A stretch of 64,000 nt of DNA, taken from positions 4,851,001 through 4,915,000 of the forward strand of contig CP136010.1 of NCBI GenBank assembly GCA_030263805.2, written 5' to 3'. Position numbers and translations under genes: made by a program. The notes beneath the pieces are model-generated. The model was not told the DNA's origin. It made no database searches and saw nothing but the letters and a program-made list of their open reading frames with translations. Position 1 is the stretch's first letter. The number at the start of each line of letters is the position of its first letter. The stretch is from Pseudomonas sp. FeN3W (lineage in GTDB: Bacteria; Pseudomonadota; Gammaproteobacteria; Pseudomonadales; Pseudomonadaceae). Below, piece by piece: positions 16,681 through 24,921 of this stretch.

Positions 16681-17268
16681 TCAGTGGCGACGTGGCTTGA
16701 GCAGGGCTGGCTTTTCCTCGGGTGCATGGCAGATCAGGTAGAGCGCCGTCAGCAGCTCCGGGATCTGCGCCACCATTTCGTCGACCAGTTCGGGGTTGTC
16801 CGCGATATCGGCGAATTCCGGTTGCTCGTCGAACAGGCCCGAGCCGACCATGATCGGCAGCAGCAGCTCGCTGACTTCCTCTTCGGAATCCTCGAACCAG
16901 ATCGCCTCGCGCATGAACACGCCTTCCATGAAGCCGATGCACCAACCGCGCAGATCGGATTCGTCCGGCTCCTCGCCCAGGTCCAGTTCGCACGGCAGCT
17001 CCATGTCCTCGTCACTGGCCAGCTGGCGGGCAATGTGTGCCTTGAGCTGAATCAGCGTGGCCTCGATGGCTTCGCGCTCGGTGTCGTCTTTGTACTTGGG
17101 TGGTTCGGAGAACAGTGCATCGATCCATTCACGCTCGGGCACCTGCTCGGAACAGATGCACAGCGCTGTCAGGTAGCCATGGGCGGCGATGTAATCCAGT
17201 GCTTCCTCGTGCAGGTCATCTGCATCAAGAAAGACTTGCAGGCGGGCGAGTTGCTCGGCGAATGACAT
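16681..17268 (-). CDS. UPF0149/YecA-family protein
   Basis: A 195-residue acidic protein of the UPF0149 family. It contains the characteristic 'ALDYIAAHGYLTALCICSEQVPEREWIDALF' N-terminal helical part and 'LRGWCIGFMEGVFMREAIW' in the middle. The SEC-C zinc motif found at the end of some YecA proteins is absent; it ends in a basic KPRRH. Function is not established. It is followed by about 240 bases without a gene before DUF454 and is divergent from recQ. Confidence 0.85.
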   Translation of the reverse strand: MSFAEQLARLQVFLDADDLHEEALDYIAAHGYLTALCICSEQVPEREWIDALFSEPPKYKDDTEREAIEATLIQLKAHIARQLASDEDMELPCELDLGEEPDESDLRGWCIGFMEGVFMREAIWFEDSEEEVSELLLPIMVGSGLFDEQPEFADIADNPELVDEMVAQIPELLTALYLICHAPEEKPALLKPRRH

Positions 17269-17375
17269 CGGGAACTACCTTGGGGGCTGGAAGACAACCC
17301 GGATTCTAGACGAGGCGCGGGGCGCAGGCTACTCGTGCCTTCGGATGACGCGTCGTCCGTATTGGTCGCGCGATC

Positions 17376-17404
17376 CTGAACTCAACGGTTCGCTCGCGTA
17401 TACT
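17376..17404 (+). promoter_or_regulatory. Candidate sigma-70 promoter of recQ
   Basis: TATACT at 17399-17404 is a near-consensus -10 box 25 bases before the recQ ATG. Seventeen bases upstream is CTGAAC, a poor -35 match. The -10 is convincing and the -35 is not; an initiating site near 17411 is inferred. Confidence 0.35.
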
Positions 17405-17428
17405 GCGCGCCTTGTTTCGGAGACCGGC

Positions 17429-19558
17429 ATGCTCGACCAGGCACAGCGCATCCTCAAAGACGTTTTCGGCTACGACGCGTTTCGTGGCAACCAGGGCGCG
17501 ATCATCGAGCGTGTCGGCAGTGGCGGCGATGCGCTGGTGCTGATGCCGACCGGCGGCGGCAAGTCCTTGTGCTACCAGGTTCCCGCACTATTGCGCGAAG
17601 GACTGGCAGTGGTGGTTTCGCCGCTGATCGCACTGATGGACGACCAGGTCGCGACACTCGACGAGCTGGGCGTCTCGGCCGTGGCGCTCAACTCGACGCT
17701 GAGCGCCGATGAGCAGCGCGACATTGCCGAGCGCATTCGGCGCAACGAGATCAAGATGCTCTATCTCGCGCCTGAACGCCTGGTGCAGCCGCGCATGCTG
17801 GCCTTCCTGCAGCGACTGAATGTCGCGCTGTTCGCCATCGACGAGGCCCATTGCGTCTCCCAGTGGGGGCACGATTTCCGTCCCGAGTACCTGCAACTGG
17901 GCCAGTTGGCCGAACTGTTCCCTGGTGTGCCGCGTATCGCGTTGACCGCAACGGCGGACAAGCGGACGCGGGAAGAAATCGTCCAGCGTCTGCATCTGGA
18001 AAACGCCGAACGGTTTCTCTCCAGTTTCGACCGGCCGAACATCTTTTATCGCATCGTGCCCAAGGAGCAGCCGCGCAAGCAGCTGCTGGGTTTTCTCGCC
18101 GAACGCCGCGGTGATGCCGGCATCGTCTACTGCATGTCGCGCAAGAAGGTCGATGACCTGGCGGCATTCCTCTCCGAACAGGGCTTTCCGGCATTGCCTT
18201 ATCACGCGGGCTTGCCCAACGAGCTGCGCGCCTACCACCAGAAGCGCTTTCTCAATGAGGAAGGCCTGATCATGGTGGCGACCATCGCTTTCGGCATGGG
18301 CATCGACAAGCCCAACGTGCGCTTCGTCGCCCACCTCGACCTGCCCAAGTCGCTGGAGGCCTACTACCAGGAAACCGGACGAGCGGGGCGCGATGGCCTG
18401 CCCGCCGATGCCTGGATGGCCTACGGCCTGCAGGACGTGATCTTCCTCAAGCAGATGCTCAACAACTCCGAGGGCGACGAGCGCCACAAGCGGGTCGAGC
18501 AGCACAAGCTCGATGCCATGCTGGCACTGTGCGAGGAAACCCGTTGCCGCCGCCAGGCGCTGCTGGCGTACTTCGACGAGGAACTGCCCACGCCCTGCGG
18601 CCATTGCGACAACTGCGCCGACGGCGTGCAGACCTGGGACGCCACCGAGCCGGCGCGTCAGGCGCTGTCGGCGATCTACCGCAGCGGCCAGCGTTACGGC
18701 GTCGGTCATCTGGTGGATATCCTGCTGGGGCGCGACAACGACAAGGTGCGTGGTTTCGGCCATCAGCATCTGTCCGTGTTCGGTGTCGGCAAGGCGTTGA
18801 GCGAAGGTGAGTGGCGCACATTGTTCCGCCAGTTGGTCGCGCGGGGACTGGCGGACGTCGATCTCGACGGTTTCGGCGGCCTGCGCCTGTCCGACAGTTG
18901 CCGGCCATTGCTGCGCGGCGAGGTCACCCTGGAACTGCGCCGCGACCTCAAGCCGCAGCAGGCCGCCAAGGGCCAGTCGAAGAGCCCCGCCAGCCAACTG
19001 GTACGTGGCGAGGAGCGCGAGACCTGGGAGGCGCTGCGCACCTTGCGCCGCAAGCTGGCCGAAGAACACGGTGTGCCGCCGTATGTGATCTTCCCGGATG
19101 CAACTCTGCTGGAAATGCTGCGCAGCCAGCCCGCCTCACTGTCGGACATGGCCACCATCAGTGGTGTCGGCGCACGCAAGCTGGAGCGTTACGGTCAGGC
19201 CTTCCTGGAGGTCCTGCAAGGCGGTGTCGAAGTGGCCAAGTCGCCTGCCGATCTACGACACGAATTGATCACATTGGCGCGCGCCGGCATGACGCCTGCA
19301 CAGATCGCGCGTCAGCTCGACTGCAGCGAAAAGAACGTCTACGCCATGCTCGCCGAGGCCATCGGTCTGCAACAGCTGAGTCTGGAGCAGGCGCTGGATC
19401 TGCCCGAGGATCTGCTCGGCGAAATCCAGGAGGCCTTTCTCGACGGCGAGGGCGAACTGCCACCGGTGAGCGCCGTCGCCGAGCAGTTCGCCGGGCGAGT
19501 ACCCGAACAAGTGCTTTATTGCGTGCGTGCTGCACTGCAGGTCGAGTTCGAATTGTAA
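17429..19558 (+). CDS. recQ: ATP-dependent DNA helicase RecQ
   Basis: A 709-residue superfamily-2 helicase acting in recombination and repair (3'-5' unwinding, RecF pathway). Walker A TGGGKS is at 41-46, the DEAH box is in 'FAIDEAHCVSQWGHDFRPEY', and motif VI 'QETGRAGRDGLPADAWM' follows. The zinc cluster lies in 'CEETRCRRQ' and 'CGHCDNC', then the winged-helix (RQC) domain and an HRDC domain ('LRRKLAEEHGVPPYVIFPDATLLEMLR'). About 120 extra C-terminal residues include a helix-turn-helix-like 'GMTPAQIARQLDCSEKNVYAML'. I chose the ATG at 17429, which has GGAG upstream; an upstream extension lacks family similarity. Confidence 0.95.
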   Translation: MLDQAQRILKDVFGYDAFRGNQGAIIERVGSGGDALVLMPTGGGKSLCYQVPALLREGLAVVVSPLIALMDDQVATLDELGVSAVALNSTLSADEQRDIAERIRRNEIKMLYLAPERLVQPRMLAFLQRLNVALFAIDEAHCVSQWGHDFRPEYLQLGQLAELFPGVPRIALTATADKRTREEIVQRLHLENAERFLSSFDRPNIFYRIVPKEQPRKQLLGFLAERRGDAGIVYCMSRKKVDDLAAFLSEQGFPALPYHAGLPNELRAYHQKRFLNEEGLIMVATIAFGMGIDKPNVRFVAHLDLPKSLEAYYQETGRAGRDGLPADAWMAYGLQDVIFLKQMLNNSEGDERHKRVEQHKLDAMLALCEETRCRRQALLAYFDEELPTPCGHCDNCADGVQTWDATEPARQALSAIYRSGQRYGVGHLVDILLGRDNDKVRGFGHQHLSVFGVGKALSEGEWRTLFRQLVARGLADVDLDGFGGLRLSDSCRPLLRGEVTLELRRDLKPQQAAKGQSKSPASQLVRGEERETWEALRTLRRKLAEEHGVPPYVIFPDATLLEMLRSQPASLSDMATISGVGARKLERYGQAFLEVLQGGVEVAKSPADLRHELITLARAGMTPAQIARQLDCSEKNVYAMLAEAIGLQQLSLEQALDLPEDLLGEIQEAFLDGEGELPPVSAVAEQFAGRVPEQVLYCVRAALQVEFEL

Positions 19559-19706
19559 CCAGGTGCATCCTGCGGCTCGGCCTGAAGCCGCTGCGATAGC
19601 TGGTGTCTGCCGGGCCGCAACTCTCGCCGTGCCATCATTACGACTTCTATCGCTCGATCAGGGTTCGAAGGTCGTCTTGCCTGCTTTCCAGAGCTGTGGT
19701 TAGCTC

Positions 19707-19719
19707 ACTAATAATTAGT
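19707..19719. promoter_or_regulatory. Palindromic operator candidate of the MarR gene
   Basis: ACTAATAATTAGT is a perfect 6-1-6 inverted repeat centred 27 bases upstream of the MarR-family start codon, in an AT-rich patch that stands out from the GC-rich surroundings. MarR/SlyA proteins bind short AT-rich palindromes of this size and often repress their own gene, so an autoregulatory operator is likely by position. Confidence 0.55.
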
Positions 19720-19739
19720 TTTTGCAGGAATGGCAGTAC

Positions 19740-20171
19740 ATGTACGCCGAGCAACATCGCTTTGCCATGCAATTGGCGCAACTTTCCCGTGGCTGGCGCG
19801 CCGAACTGGATCGACGCCTGGCCGATCTCGGACTCTCGCAGGCGCGCTGGCTGGTGCTGCTGCACCTGGCCCGTTTCGACCACGAACCCACCCAGCGCGA
19901 ACTGGCCCAAAGCGTTGCCGTTGAAGGGCCGACGCTGGCCCGCTTGCTCGATAGTCTCGAAGCGCAGGGGCTGGTGCATCGCAAGGCATCCGCCGAGGAC
20001 CGCCGGGCCAAACGGATTTCTCTGGGGGCACCGGCGCGACCGCTGATCGAGAAGATCGAGGCGATTTCCACGCAGGTGCGCCACGAGGCGTTCGCCGGTA
20101 TCGACGAAGCCGATCTGCGCAAGTGCCAGCAGGTGCATGCGCGAATCCTCGCCAATCTGGACAAGCGCTGA
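19740..20171 (+). CDS. MarR/SlyA-family transcriptional regulator
   Basis: A 143-residue winged-helix regulator. 'LSQARWLVLLHLARFDHEPTQRELAQSVAVEGPTLARLLDSLEAQGLVHRK' holds the recognition helix-turn-helix, and 'ASAEDRRAKRISLG' is the beta-wing with the DRR motif typical of MarR proteins. The start is taken as the ATG at 19740 with AGGA upstream; an in-frame TTG at 19722 would add six residues. A palindrome sits directly upstream. No obvious target gene adjoins: recQ is upstream on the same strand and the patatin gene is convergent, so the regulon cannot be deduced. Confidence 0.85.
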   Translation: MYAEQHRFAMQLAQLSRGWRAELDRRLADLGLSQARWLVLLHLARFDHEPTQRELAQSVAVEGPTLARLLDSLEAQGLVHRKASAEDRRAKRISLGAPARPLIEKIEAISTQVRHEAFAGIDEADLRKCQQVHARILANLDKR

Positions 20172-20187
20172 GCGTTATCTGCGCACT

Positions 20188-20279
20188 CGTTGGGCTTCGC
20201 TGCGCTCAACCCAACCTACGTAGCGGCACAGGCTGTAGACCGTAGGGTGGGTTGAGTCGCGCAGCGACGAAGCCCAACG
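20188..20279. repeat. Long palindromic GTTGGGCTTCG repeat, copy P1
   Basis: Two inverted arms (20188-20220 and 20241-20279) of CGTTGGGCTTCGCTGCG... type pair across a 20-base loop, with the right arm slightly longer (GTCGCGCAGCGACGAAGCCC). The same repeat recurs at 54257-54364. This kind of sequence is scattered in many gammaproteobacterial genomes between genes; here it lies between the convergent MarR and patatin genes, where it could act as a bidirectional terminator or RNA stabiliser. Confidence 0.75.
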
Positions 20280-20415
20280 CCACACTGTGCGACAAGCCCT
20301 GCGACGGCCGAATCAATGGCTTGGCCGCGCGTTTGTTGGGCAATCCCGAAAACCGGGCGGGCCGTGCTCGTTGGGAGGCGCCCCGACCTCGGTGGCCAGC
20401 CGACCCACGTTCGCC

Positions 20416-22602
20416 TTAGAAGCTGCGCCCCAGATTCATATACAGAGCCTGTTCGTCCTCGTCATTGAAGCCGTAGCCGAAGTTCAGCGGCCCCAGTGGC
20501 GTGTCGTAGCCGAGAAAGATGCTCGCGGCGTTGATATAGCCGCTGTCGAAGGCATTGTCGGCGTTCCAGGCGCGGCCGCGCTCCAGTGATCCACCGAGAT
20601 AGAGCGGGAAGTCCAACGGCTGAAACGCTCGCGGCGTCACACGACGGTAGTACACCATGCGCGCCAGGCTGACGTTCTGCCCGGCCAGGGCATTCTGACG
20701 AAAGCCCGACAGCTGACGCGCCCCGCCGAGCAGAAAGCTCGAGGTCACCACTTCCGCGTCGTCCAGCGTGCGACCGTAGCGCCCACCGAGCACCCAGGTG
20801 TTGGCACCGTGACTGAGCGCCTTGTCCAGCGTGAGGTGCCATTGCCGATAACGCTGGTCCGAACTCAGGCTGGGGTCGTACTGACGCATGGTCAGGCGGA
20901 TGTCCTCGCCTTCGCGGGGGAAATCGATGTTGTCGAGCGTGTCGAACGAGTACTGCAGCTCGTAGTAGCCCTCGGTGAAGCTGAAGTCGGGCAGATCCTG
21001 TTCGCCGATTCGCACATCGGCCTCACCCCAGGCTTGGCCGATCCCAAAGCGTATCTCGCCATTGTTGGCGATCTGCCTGCCGAGATTGAAACCGTAGCCA
21101 TAGCGTTGCAGGCGATATTCGGCAATCGGATCGTTGTCGAGAATGGACTCCACGTTCTGCGCCTCGACGAACAGATTCGGTGCGACGAACCAGCGCGAGC
21201 CGGCATCCAGCGGCTGGTAGAACTCGCTGTAGAGTTCCTGGCGATCGCCCAGCTGCAGACGGGTCAGCCACTCGGCACCCAGTTCGTTGATGCCGTTCTT
21301 CCGATAGCTCGCGCCGAGGTTGTATACACTGTCGCCGCGGAAGTCGTCGGACAGGCTCAGACCCAGCCGCAGGTAATCGGTGCCGGTACGCTTCTCGCGG
21401 GCGTTGATGACCAGCGTATTGCCAAGCTTGCCGCGTTGGACGCGATATTCCACGCGCTCGAAATAGTCCAGGCCGTAGAGCGTGCCCATGTCCTTCTGCA
21501 GATCCTCCAGATCCAGCGGTTCGCCGATCGGTTGACGGACATGCCGACGGATCACCGCATCGCTGACCTTCGAATCGTTCTCTACCCGAATTGCGGTGAT
21601 GACCGGTGTACGCGGGTCGCTGGAACGCGCAAGACTCAATGCCGGATTGCCACCGGCGGTGATGCGCATTTCGGCAAGACGTCCCTCCAGAGCCAACGTT
21701 GCACGGTAACCGGCGTCGACCAGCTGTTCGGCGCGGGCGAAATCGGTAGAGCCGTAAGCAGCCAACGGCGGCTGGATCAGAAGGTCTTGCGACTGCAGGG
21801 TGGCCAGCTGCGCTTCGGAGTTGCGGCGAGTCATCATGGTGGTGGTCTGGTTGAGCACGTCGACCACCGTCAACAATTCGTTGCGCGGCTTGAGCGGTGT
21901 GCCGATGTCCACCACGATCAGGCGGTCGACGCCCATGTCGCGCGCCACGTCCATCGGGATGTTGTCGACCATGCCGCCATCCACCAGCAGGCGGCCGTCC
22001 AGCTCAACCGGTGCGAACACGGCCGGAATCGACATGCTGGCGCGAATCACCTGGGGCAGGTGGCCGCTGTGGAAGACCACCTTTTCATCGTTGGCAATAT
22101 CCGTGGCCACCGCACGGAAGGGGATCGGCAGCTGGTCGAAGTCGCGGGTGTCGCTGGCGTGCACCAGCAGGCGCTCGAGCAATAGCGCGAGGTTCTGCCC
22201 TTGAATCACGCCCAGCGGCAGGCCGAGGCTGCCGTCGTCGCGGAAGCTGAGCTTCTGCTTGATGAGGAAATCACGGTCGTCCTGCTTGCGGCGGTAGGGG
22301 ATGTCCTGGCGCGGCGGATCGTCGGACAGCACTTGCTGCCAGTCGAGGGTCAATGCCAGGCGCTCGAGTTCGGCAACGCTGTAGCCTGCTGCGTATAACC
22401 CGCCGACGACCGCGCCCATGCTGGTGCCGGCGATGGCGTCGATGCGTACGCCTTGCTCTTCCAGCGCCTTGAGCACGCCGACATGAGCCAGCCCGCGCGC
22501 CGCACCGCCAGACAGGACGAGCCCGGTCTTCGGCTGAGCCGGCTCGGCGAACAGCGGCGGCAGGGTTAACAGCATCAGCAGGGAAACGAACAGGCGGAGC
22601 AT
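20416..22602 (-). CDS. PlpD-type patatin phospholipase with C-terminal beta-barrel (type Vd secretion)
   Basis: A 728-residue protein: signal peptide (residues 1-19), patatin domain with oxyanion GGAARG (32-37), nucleophile elbow GTSMG (Ser61) and DGG (Asp208) forming the catalytic dyad, then a POTRA-like segment (about 310-390: 'VITAIRVENDSKVSDAVIRRHVRQPIGEPL') and a BamA/TpsB-like beta-barrel ending in phenylalanine (NLGRSF), as BAM clients do. This architecture is the type Vd autotransporter family of P. aeruginosa PlpD, a surface lipase. The start is the ATG at 22602; a longer upstream frame would overlap the divergent SelT-like gene. Confidence 0.92.
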   Translation of the reverse strand: MLRLFVSLLMLLTLPPLFAEPAQPKTGLVLSGGAARGLAHVGVLKALEEQGVRIDAIAGTSMGAVVGGLYAAGYSVAELERLALTLDWQQVLSDDPPRQDIPYRRKQDDRDFLIKQKLSFRDDGSLGLPLGVIQGQNLALLLERLLVHASDTRDFDQLPIPFRAVATDIANDEKVVFHSGHLPQVIRASMSIPAVFAPVELDGRLLVDGGMVDNIPMDVARDMGVDRLIVVDIGTPLKPRNELLTVVDVLNQTTTMMTRRNSEAQLATLQSQDLLIQPPLAAYGSTDFARAEQLVDAGYRATLALEGRLAEMRITAGGNPALSLARSSDPRTPVITAIRVENDSKVSDAVIRRHVRQPIGEPLDLEDLQKDMGTLYGLDYFERVEYRVQRGKLGNTLVINAREKRTGTDYLRLGLSLSDDFRGDSVYNLGASYRKNGINELGAEWLTRLQLGDRQELYSEFYQPLDAGSRWFVAPNLFVEAQNVESILDNDPIAEYRLQRYGYGFNLGRQIANNGEIRFGIGQAWGEADVRIGEQDLPDFSFTEGYYELQYSFDTLDNIDFPREGEDIRLTMRQYDPSLSSDQRYRQWHLTLDKALSHGANTWVLGGRYGRTLDDAEVVTSSFLLGGARQLSGFRQNALAGQNVSLARMVYYRRVTPRAFQPLDFPLYLGGSLERGRAWNADNAFDSGYINAASIFLGYDTPLGPLNFGYGFNDEDEQALYMNLGRSF

Positions 22603-22671
22603 GGCTGAACCGGGGAAGGGTGGAGAGGCGGCTATTATAGGCTGCCGTATCTCCCTTCGGAGCTGTCCTGA

Positions 22672-22953
22672 ATGACCGCAAGCAAACCGGAAATCGTCAT
22701 TACGTATTGCACCCAGTGTCAGTGGCTGCTGCGTGCTGCCTGGCTCGCACAGGAGCTGCTGTCGACCTTTGCCGATGACCTGGGCCGCGTGTGTCTGGTG
22801 CCCGCCACAGGCGGAACCTTCCATATCAGCTGCGATGGCGTGCAGATCTGGGAGCGCAAGCTCGACGGCGGTTTTCCCGAGGCGAAGGAGCTCAAGCAGC
22901 GCGTGCGTGATCGCATCGACCCGCAGCGCTCGTTGGGGCATAACGACCGCTGA
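22672..22953 (+). CDS. SelT/SelW-like Rdx-family protein (Cys form)
   Basis: A 93-residue thioredoxin-like protein of the SelT/SelW/SelH (Rdx) family. The redox motif near the N-terminus is TYCTQCQW (C-T-Q-C), the cysteine version of the Cys-x-x-Sec site; 'GGTFHISCDGVQIWERKLDGGFPEAKELKQRVRD' matches the rest of the small domain. The start ATG 22672 has GGAG about ten bases upstream. Probably a cytoplasmic thiol oxidoreductase; no substrate is known. It is divergent from the patatin gene, sharing a 69-base promoter interval, and nearly abuts the convergent EamA gene. Confidence 0.85.
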   Translation: MTASKPEIVITYCTQCQWLLRAAWLAQELLSTFADDLGRVCLVPATGGTFHISCDGVQIWERKLDGGFPEAKELKQRVRDRIDPQRSLGHNDR

Positions 22954-22956
22954 GCG

Positions 22957-23835
22957 TCAGCTGGCCAGTTTCGGAACGACACTCGGCGGGCTTTTCAAGC
23001 GGCTGGTAACCACGCTGGCGATGATGATCAAGGCGCCGCCGAGCAGCATGCGTAGCGTCGGCTGCTCGCCGAACAGCCACCAGGCGAAGGCGATGCCGTA
23101 GACCGGTTCGAGAGCGAAGATCACCGACGTCGTGCGCGCCTTCAGGACCCGCAGGCTAGCGACGAACAGGCTGTGTGCGAGTCCGGTGCAGAGCACGCCG
23201 AGCAGAGCAAGCCAGAGCCAGTCCTGCGCGGGTATCGCAGGTATCGCCGACCAGCAGAATGGCAGCAGGGCTGCGAGGATCGCCAGGTTCTGCCAGAGCG
23301 CCGAGCGAACCGGATCGAGGCCGCGGGTGACGGCACGGTTGAGCAGCGACAGGAGCGCGAACAGCAGGCCGGAAAGCACACCGTAGAGCAATCCGGCAGT
23401 CGGTCCGCTGCTCAGATCGAACGCCGGCGCGACAAGCAGCAGGCCGGCACAGACCAGCCCGACCATGGCGAACTCGATGGCGCGGGTGCGTTCGCGGAAC
23501 AGCAGGCCTTCGAGCAGCACGGTGAAGGCAGGGAAGCTGGCAAAGCCCAGGGTTGCAATGCCGACGCCAGCGATCTTCACTGCGATGAAGAACGTCAACC
23601 AGTGCGCACCCAGCAACAGCCCGCCCAAGGCCAGACCGCCACGCTGCCGCCAGTTTGGCGGCGCCCCGCTGGGTCGCAGCAACTGCGCCACCAGCAGCAG
23701 GGCCAACACGGCGAACAGTGCACGACCAAAGGTGATGATCAGCGCCGAGCTTTCGGCCAGTTTTCCGAGCACGCCGGACAGGCCGAACATCAGCGCGCCG
23801 AGATGGATGGCCAACAGCGCGTTGCGCGGCGTCAT
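22957..23835 (-). CDS. EamA/DMT-superfamily transporter
   Basis: A 292-residue ten-helix membrane protein with two EamA repeats: 'LLAIHLGALMFGLSGVLGKL' opens the first, and 'ARTTSVIFALEPVYGIAFAWWLFGEQPTLRMLLGGALIIIASV' closes the second. Substrate unknown; not closely similar to the EamA protein at 11.4-12.3 kb. I chose the ATG at 23835; an in-frame GTG four codons earlier is the alternative. It may be read with nothing downstream, because the SelT-like gene is convergent three bases away. An AraC-type regulator lies upstream on the same strand, and could control it. Confidence 0.87.
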   Translation of the reverse strand: MTPRNALLAIHLGALMFGLSGVLGKLAESSALIITFGRALFAVLALLLVAQLLRPSGAPPNWRQRGGLALGGLLLGAHWLTFFIAVKIAGVGIATLGFASFPAFTVLLEGLLFRERTRAIEFAMVGLVCAGLLLVAPAFDLSSGPTAGLLYGVLSGLLFALLSLLNRAVTRGLDPVRSALWQNLAILAALLPFCWSAIPAIPAQDWLWLALLGVLCTGLAHSLFVASLRVLKARTTSVIFALEPVYGIAFAWWLFGEQPTLRMLLGGALIIIASVVTSRLKSPPSVVPKLAS

Positions 23836-23962
23836 GGAACGATCCACTCGAGCGAGTGGTGTGTGCGTGAAGTGGCGGGGAAAAAAAAGAGTGGGGTCAT
23901 GGCTACCTGAACCTTGCGAATCAGGACCATGCTAGGCCGTGGCTTGGAGTGTGTCTGTCGCG

Positions 23963-24718
23963 TCAGTCACCGCTTTTGTCGCGCAGCTCGCGTCGCAGTG
24001 CGCGCGGTGTGCAGCCTCGTGCGCGAACCAGTGCGGCGGTGAAGGCGCTTTGCGAGGCATAGCCCACCTGCGCGGCGATCTCGCCGATTGGCAGGCGGGT
24101 GTCGTGCAACAGCGCCTCGGCATGCTGCAAGCGGCGCTGGCGTACGTGTTCCATCGGCGTTCGGCCCGTCTCGCGAAGAAAGCGCGCGTGCAGACCGGCC
24201 ACCGACAACCCGGCGATACGGGCCAGGTCGGCAACCTGAAGCGGGTGGGATAGATGCTGATCGATGAAGGCGTCGATAGCGGCGACCGGCAGTGCGTGCT
24301 GGTCATGGTGGATATGTTGCCCACTGGCCAGACTGGCGAGCAGGAGTACGGCGCCCTGTTCGGCAATCAATGGATCATTGATCGGGCTGTGCGCCAGCCA
24401 GGCGACCAGGCGCTGCTGGCTTGCGTTCAGGCGCACGGTATCCGGTCGATCGATCAGACGCAGGCTGGGTTCGGTGTGGTGGCCCAAGCGCTGACGAACC
24501 CAGCTCTCCGACGGGAGATCGAGCACCAGGCAGTGACTGCCGGTGACACTGGCACAGGCATGGTGAGTGGCGGACGGAATTACCGCGAGACTCTGCTCGC
24601 CGACGCGGCTGCCGCGCCCGGCAATCTCGAACTCCAGCAGCCCTTTCAAGCCGAATACCAGTTGCGGATGTTCGTGGCTATGGGCGATGAGGTGGTGATA
24701 GTTGCGCAGCGATAGCAT
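23963..24718 (-). CDS. AraC-family transcriptional regulator
   Basis: A 251-residue regulator with an N-terminal cupin-like sensor part ('HSHEHPQLVFGLKGLLEFEIAGRG', 'HHACASVTGSHCLVLDLP') and a C-terminal AraC DNA-binding domain with two helix-turn-helices ('LQVADLARIAGLSVAGLHARFLRETGRTPMEHVRQRRL' and 'LPIGEIAAQVGYASQSAFTAALVRARGCTPRALRREL'). The ATG at 24718 gives a standard cupin start. The frame stays open upstream into repeat R2, which would add 52 non-homologous residues; I reject that. The following same-strand gene, an EamA exporter 130 bases downstream, is a plausible target. Confidence 0.87.
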   Translation of the reverse strand: MLSLRNYHHLIAHSHEHPQLVFGLKGLLEFEIAGRGSRVGEQSLAVIPSATHHACASVTGSHCLVLDLPSESWVRQRLGHHTEPSLRLIDRPDTVRLNASQQRLVAWLAHSPINDPLIAEQGAVLLLASLASGQHIHHDQHALPVAAIDAFIDQHLSHPLQVADLARIAGLSVAGLHARFLRETGRTPMEHVRQRRLQHAEALLHDTRLPIGEIAAQVGYASQSAFTAALVRARGCTPRALRRELRDKSGD

Positions 24719-24750
24719 CTGGCGGCTGTCCCGAAGCAGGCCCGCTGACC

Positions 24751-24876
24751 AGTGGTCTGTGCGGTGAGTTGGTTGAGGCAAGTTCGGGTGAACATGGCTC
24801 GAAGACAATGCTGCAACACCGTATTGGGGCCTTGGGCGCCGAAATTGACTAACTGAACTTACCGAACAGACCACTT
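24751..24876. repeat. Dispersed MITE-like repeat, copy R2 (inverted)
   Basis: About 126 bases matching R1 in reverse orientation: GTGGTCTGTGCGGTGAGTTGG at the left, GAACATGGCTCGAAGACAATG in the middle and GAAATTGACTAACTGAAC with TTACCGAACAGACCAC at the right. It sits between the AraC gene and cyaB, within the region that should hold the AraC promoter. Confidence 0.8.
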
Positions 24877-24921
24877 GGCCAGATTCGGTTAGTCGACGGC
24901 TGGCCGCCAGCGGTCAGAGAA

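Noticed and set aside
19722..19739. TTG start for the MarR gene six codons upstream
   Set aside because: It lies three bases from the palindrome and lacks a ribosome site; the ATG at 19740 is better placed.
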